From Methyloceanibacter sp. (GTDB lineage: Bacteria > Pseudomonadota > Alphaproteobacteria > Rhizobiales > Methyloligellaceae), in assembly GCA_025449615.1 (NCBI GenBank), contig JANWJA010000065.1, positions 1 through 7,934 on the forward strand: DNA of 7,934 nucleotides, written 5' to 3'. The notes under the pieces are model-generated. The model saw only the letters and a program-made list of their open reading frames with translations, had not been told where the DNA came from and made no database searches. Below are positions 6,414 through 7,934 of this stretch, one piece after another. Each line of letters begins with the position of its first letter. Position 1 is the first letter of the stretch. Position numbers and translations under genes: made by a program.

Positions 6414-7729
6414 CGCGCAGTGATTGGGACGTAGCCGCGCTCCGCGGCCCCCGTATAGAGCTGGCGCGGCCTGCCGATGCGCTGTGCCGGATCGCCGATC
6501 ATTTCCTTCCACTGTGCGATCCAGCCGACGGTGCGGGCAATCGCGAACAGCACGGTGAACATATCGGTCGGGAACCCAAGCGCCTTCAGCGTGATGCCGG
6601 AATAGAAGTCTATATTGGGATAGAGCTTTTTCTCGACGAAATAATCGTCATTGAGCGCAATCCGCTCCAGCTCCATCGCTACCTGCAGAATCGGATCGTC
6701 TTTGTGGCCAACTGCCTCCAGCACCTCGTGGCAGGTCTTCTGCATGATCTTGGCGCGCGGATCGTAGTTCTTGTAGACGCGATGCCCGAATCCCATCAGT
6801 CGGAAGGGATCGTTCTTGTCCTTAGCCCGCTTGATGTACTCAGGGATACGGTCAACGGTGCCGATCTCCTGCAACATCTCGAGCGCCGCCTCGTTGGCGC
6901 CGCCATGCGCCGGGCCCCAGAGACAGGCGATGCCGGCCGAGACGCAGGCAAAGGGATTGGCACCGGAGGAGCCCGCGAGCCTCACCGTCGACGTTGAGGC
7001 GTTCTGCTCGTGATCGGCATGAAGGATGAAGATCCGGCGCATGGCCCGCGCCAGGATCGGGTTGACCTTGTACTCCTCGGAGGGCACCGCGAAGCACATG
7101 TGCAAAAAGTTGGAGGAGTAATCGAGTTCGTTCTTCGGATAAATGAACGGCTGACCGATTGAGTATTTATACGCCATCGCGGCGATGGTCGGCATCTTGG
7201 CGATCATACGCACGCTCGCCATCTCGCGCTGCGCCTCATCCTTGATGTCGATTGAATCGTGATAGAATGCCGAGAGCGCGCCGACCACCCCGACCATGAC
7301 TGCCATCGGATGCGCATCCCGGCGGAAGCCGGTGTAGAACCGCGTCATCTGCTCATGCACCATGGTGTGGCGCGTGATGCGTTTGCAGAATTCCTCGTAC
7401 TGCGCCGGCGTCGGCAACTCGCCGTAGAGCAGGAGGTAGCACGTCTCCATGAAGGTGCCCTGCTCGGCGAGCTGGTCGATTGGATAACCGCGATAGAGCA
7501 GCACACCCTTGTCGCCGTCGATAAAGGTAATCTTGGATTCGCACGCCGCCGTCGAGGTAAAGCCGGGATCGTAAGTGAAGCAACCGGTCTCGGCATAAAG
7601 CGTGCTGATATCGATGACGTCGGGGCCGAGCGTCCCTTTCAGCACGGGGAAGTCGCGCTGAACGCCGTCGACGCTGATCGCAGCGTCGGTCGGCTCTGGC
7701 TTGGTGGCGAAGCTTTCTGCAACGCTCAT
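6410..7729 (-). CDS. gltA: Citrate synthase GltA (type II)
   Basis: Citrate synthase condenses oxaloacetate with acetyl-CoA to citrate, the entry step of the TCA cycle, in the cytoplasm. The 439-residue protein has the long form of Gram-negative hexameric enzymes, with the N-terminal domain through [13 protein letters not shown] and [13 protein letters not shown]. The catalytic triad is visible: His275 in [11 protein letters not shown], His316 in [13 protein letters not shown] and Asp374 in PNIDFYSG (E. coli H264, H305, D362). [10 protein letters not shown] (237-246) supplies another substrate-binding His. The frame extends to an ATG at 7789, but ATG 7729 is chosen. It follows AGGAG at seven bases' spacing and gives [10 protein letters not shown], whereas the 20-residue extension looks unlike family N-termini. 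The gene converges on lpxB and overlaps it by four bases. NADH sensitivity, common in this type, cannot be judged here. Confidence 0.97.
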   Translation of the reverse strand: MSVAESFATKPEPTDAAISVDGVQRDFPVLKGTLGPDVIDISTLYAETGCFTYDPGFTSTAACESKITFIDGDKGVLLYRGYPIDQLAEQGTFMETCYLLLYGELPTPAQYEEFCKRITRHTMVHEQMTRFYTGFRRDAHPMAVMVGVVGALSAFYHDSIDIKDEAQREMASVRMIAKMPTIAAMAYKYSIGQPFIYPKNELDYSSNFLHMCFAVPSEEYKVNPILARAMRRIFILHADHEQNASTSTVRLAGSSGANPFACVSAGIACLWGPAHGGANEAALEMLQEIGTVDRIPEYIKRAKDKNDPFRLMGFGHRVYKNYDPRAKIMQKTCHEVLEAVGHKDDPILQVAMELERIALNDDYFVEKKLYPNIDFYSGITLKALGFPTDMFTVLFAIARTVGWIAQWKEMIGDPAQRIGRPRQLYTGAAERGYVPITAR

Positions 7730-7736
7730 CGGGAGG

Positions 7737-7741
7737 CTCCT
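7737..7741 (-). promoter_or_regulatory. Ribosome binding site of gltA
   Basis: AGGAG on the minus strand, seven bases before the ATG at 7729. It favours this start over the in-frame ATG 60 bases upstream at 7789. Confidence 0.75.
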
Positions 7742-7817
7742 ATGACAACCGGGGAGGGTTTGGGGACTACATTGTGCTCCCGACCCCACCCACGAGAATT
7801 AGTTTTCGCAGTGCCAC

Positions 7818-7846
7818 ATATTCGCGCCAATTCTACCGCAGCGCAA
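7818..7846 (-). promoter_or_regulatory. Possible gltA promoter (weak match)
   Basis: On the minus strand TTGCGC (7841-7846) and GAATAT (7818-7823) are separated by 17 bases, about 90 bases before the gltA start. The -35 is a fair match and the -10 a poor one. The rest of the 150-base gltX-gltA spacer shows no other convincing promoter, operator or terminator. gltA could also be transcribed through from gltX. Confidence 0.2.
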
Positions 7847-7879
7847 CATCGATGCATGCCGAAATATTAAGCAGATTCG

Positions 7880-7934
7880 TTAAGCAATCTGATCGCGGAT
7901 TCGCTCAATTGATTCATCCCGGCCTAACACCTCC
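7880..7934 (-). CDS. gltX: Probable C-terminal end of glutamyl-tRNA synthetase (GltX), cut by the window edge
   Basis: On the minus strand an open frame enters from the window edge and ends at TAA (7880-7882), giving EVLGRDESIERIRDQIA. This resembles the C-terminal helix of alphaproteobacterial glutamyl-tRNA synthetases, where a [D/E]VLGRE...LARI pattern is usual. gltX is also the neighbour expected upstream of gltA in Hyphomicrobiales that share this gene order. Only 17 residues are visible, with no catalytic motif, so the call rests on a short match and gene order. An overlapping short frame (ATG at 7916-7918 on the minus strand, 16 codons) is not considered a gene. Confidence 0.6.
   Translation of the reverse strand, partial: EVLGRDESIERIRDQIA

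Noticed and set aside
6239..6997. 252-codon plus-strand ORF running from lpxB into antisense gltA
   Set aside because: It crosses the junction of two certain genes and its product is compositionally biased with no domain; gltA on the other strand is unambiguous.
7259..7870. 203-codon plus-strand ORF over the gltA 5' end and upstream spacer
   Set aside because: Mostly antisense to the gltA N-terminus; the part over the spacer has no family resemblance.
7867..7885. Paired TTAA motifs as a CtrA site upstream of gltA
   Set aside because: The two TTAA are nine bases apart, not the seven of the CtrA consensus, and one overlaps the gltX stop.
7872..7891. CAGATT/AATCTG inverted repeat as a gltX terminator
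   Set aside because: Only six A/T-rich base pairs with an eight-base loop, overlapping the stop codon and without a following T-run.
1..7934. A previously undescribed defence, mobile or metabolic system
   Set aside because: All coding capacity is accounted for by core outer-membrane, lipid A, TCA and tRNA-synthetase genes; no tRNA, CRISPR array, integrase, transposase or unknown gene cassette is visible.

Overview
The window is a conserved alphaproteobacterial chromosome segment, most likely from a member of the Hyphomicrobiales (Rhizobiales). This rests on three things seen by eye: GC-rich coding sequence, the gene order bamA-lpxD-fabZ-lpxA-lpxI-lpxB facing gltA and gltX, and the use of LpxI rather than LpxH for the UDP-diacylglucosamine hydrolysis step. 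The genus cannot be named from the sequence alone.

Layout. Bases 1-1791 (+) hold the 3' three quarters of bamA, the outer-membrane protein assembly factor; its N-terminus lies outside the window. A 156-base gap follows, largely filled by a roughly 100-base palindromic element whose first bases supply the bamA stop codon. From 1948 to 6413 (+) runs a tight lipid A block: lpxD, fabZ, lpxA, lpxI and lpxB. The gaps are 18 and 11 bases, followed by overlaps of 20 and 4 bases. On the minus strand, gltA (citrate synthase, 6410-7729) converges on lpxB so closely that the two stop codons overlap. Upstream of gltA is a 150-base spacer and then the last 17 codons of what is probably gltX (glutamyl-tRNA synthetase), also on the minus strand.

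How the genes work together. FabZ dehydrates (R)-3-hydroxyacyl-ACP for fatty acid elongation and so competes for the acyl donors used by LpxA and LpxD. LpxA acylates UDP-GlcNAc at O-3, and LpxD N-acylates the deacetylated product. LpxI hydrolyses UDP-2,3-diacylglucosamine to lipid X and UMP. LpxB condenses lipid X with a second UDP-2,3-diacylglucosamine to give the tetraacyl disaccharide. BamA inserts outer-membrane beta-barrels, so the block as a whole serves outer-membrane biogenesis. LpxC and LpxK, needed for the rest of the pathway, are not in the window. gltA and gltX are unrelated housekeeping genes.

I looked for a novel system and found none: every substantial ORF is either a well-known core gene or an antisense shadow of one. 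The points worth a second look are small: the palindromic element at the bamA end, a perfect 16-bp palindrome inside lpxD, the overlapping convergent stops of lpxB and gltA with a palindrome beside them, paired cysteines in the BamA barrel, and arginine-rich ends on LpxI.
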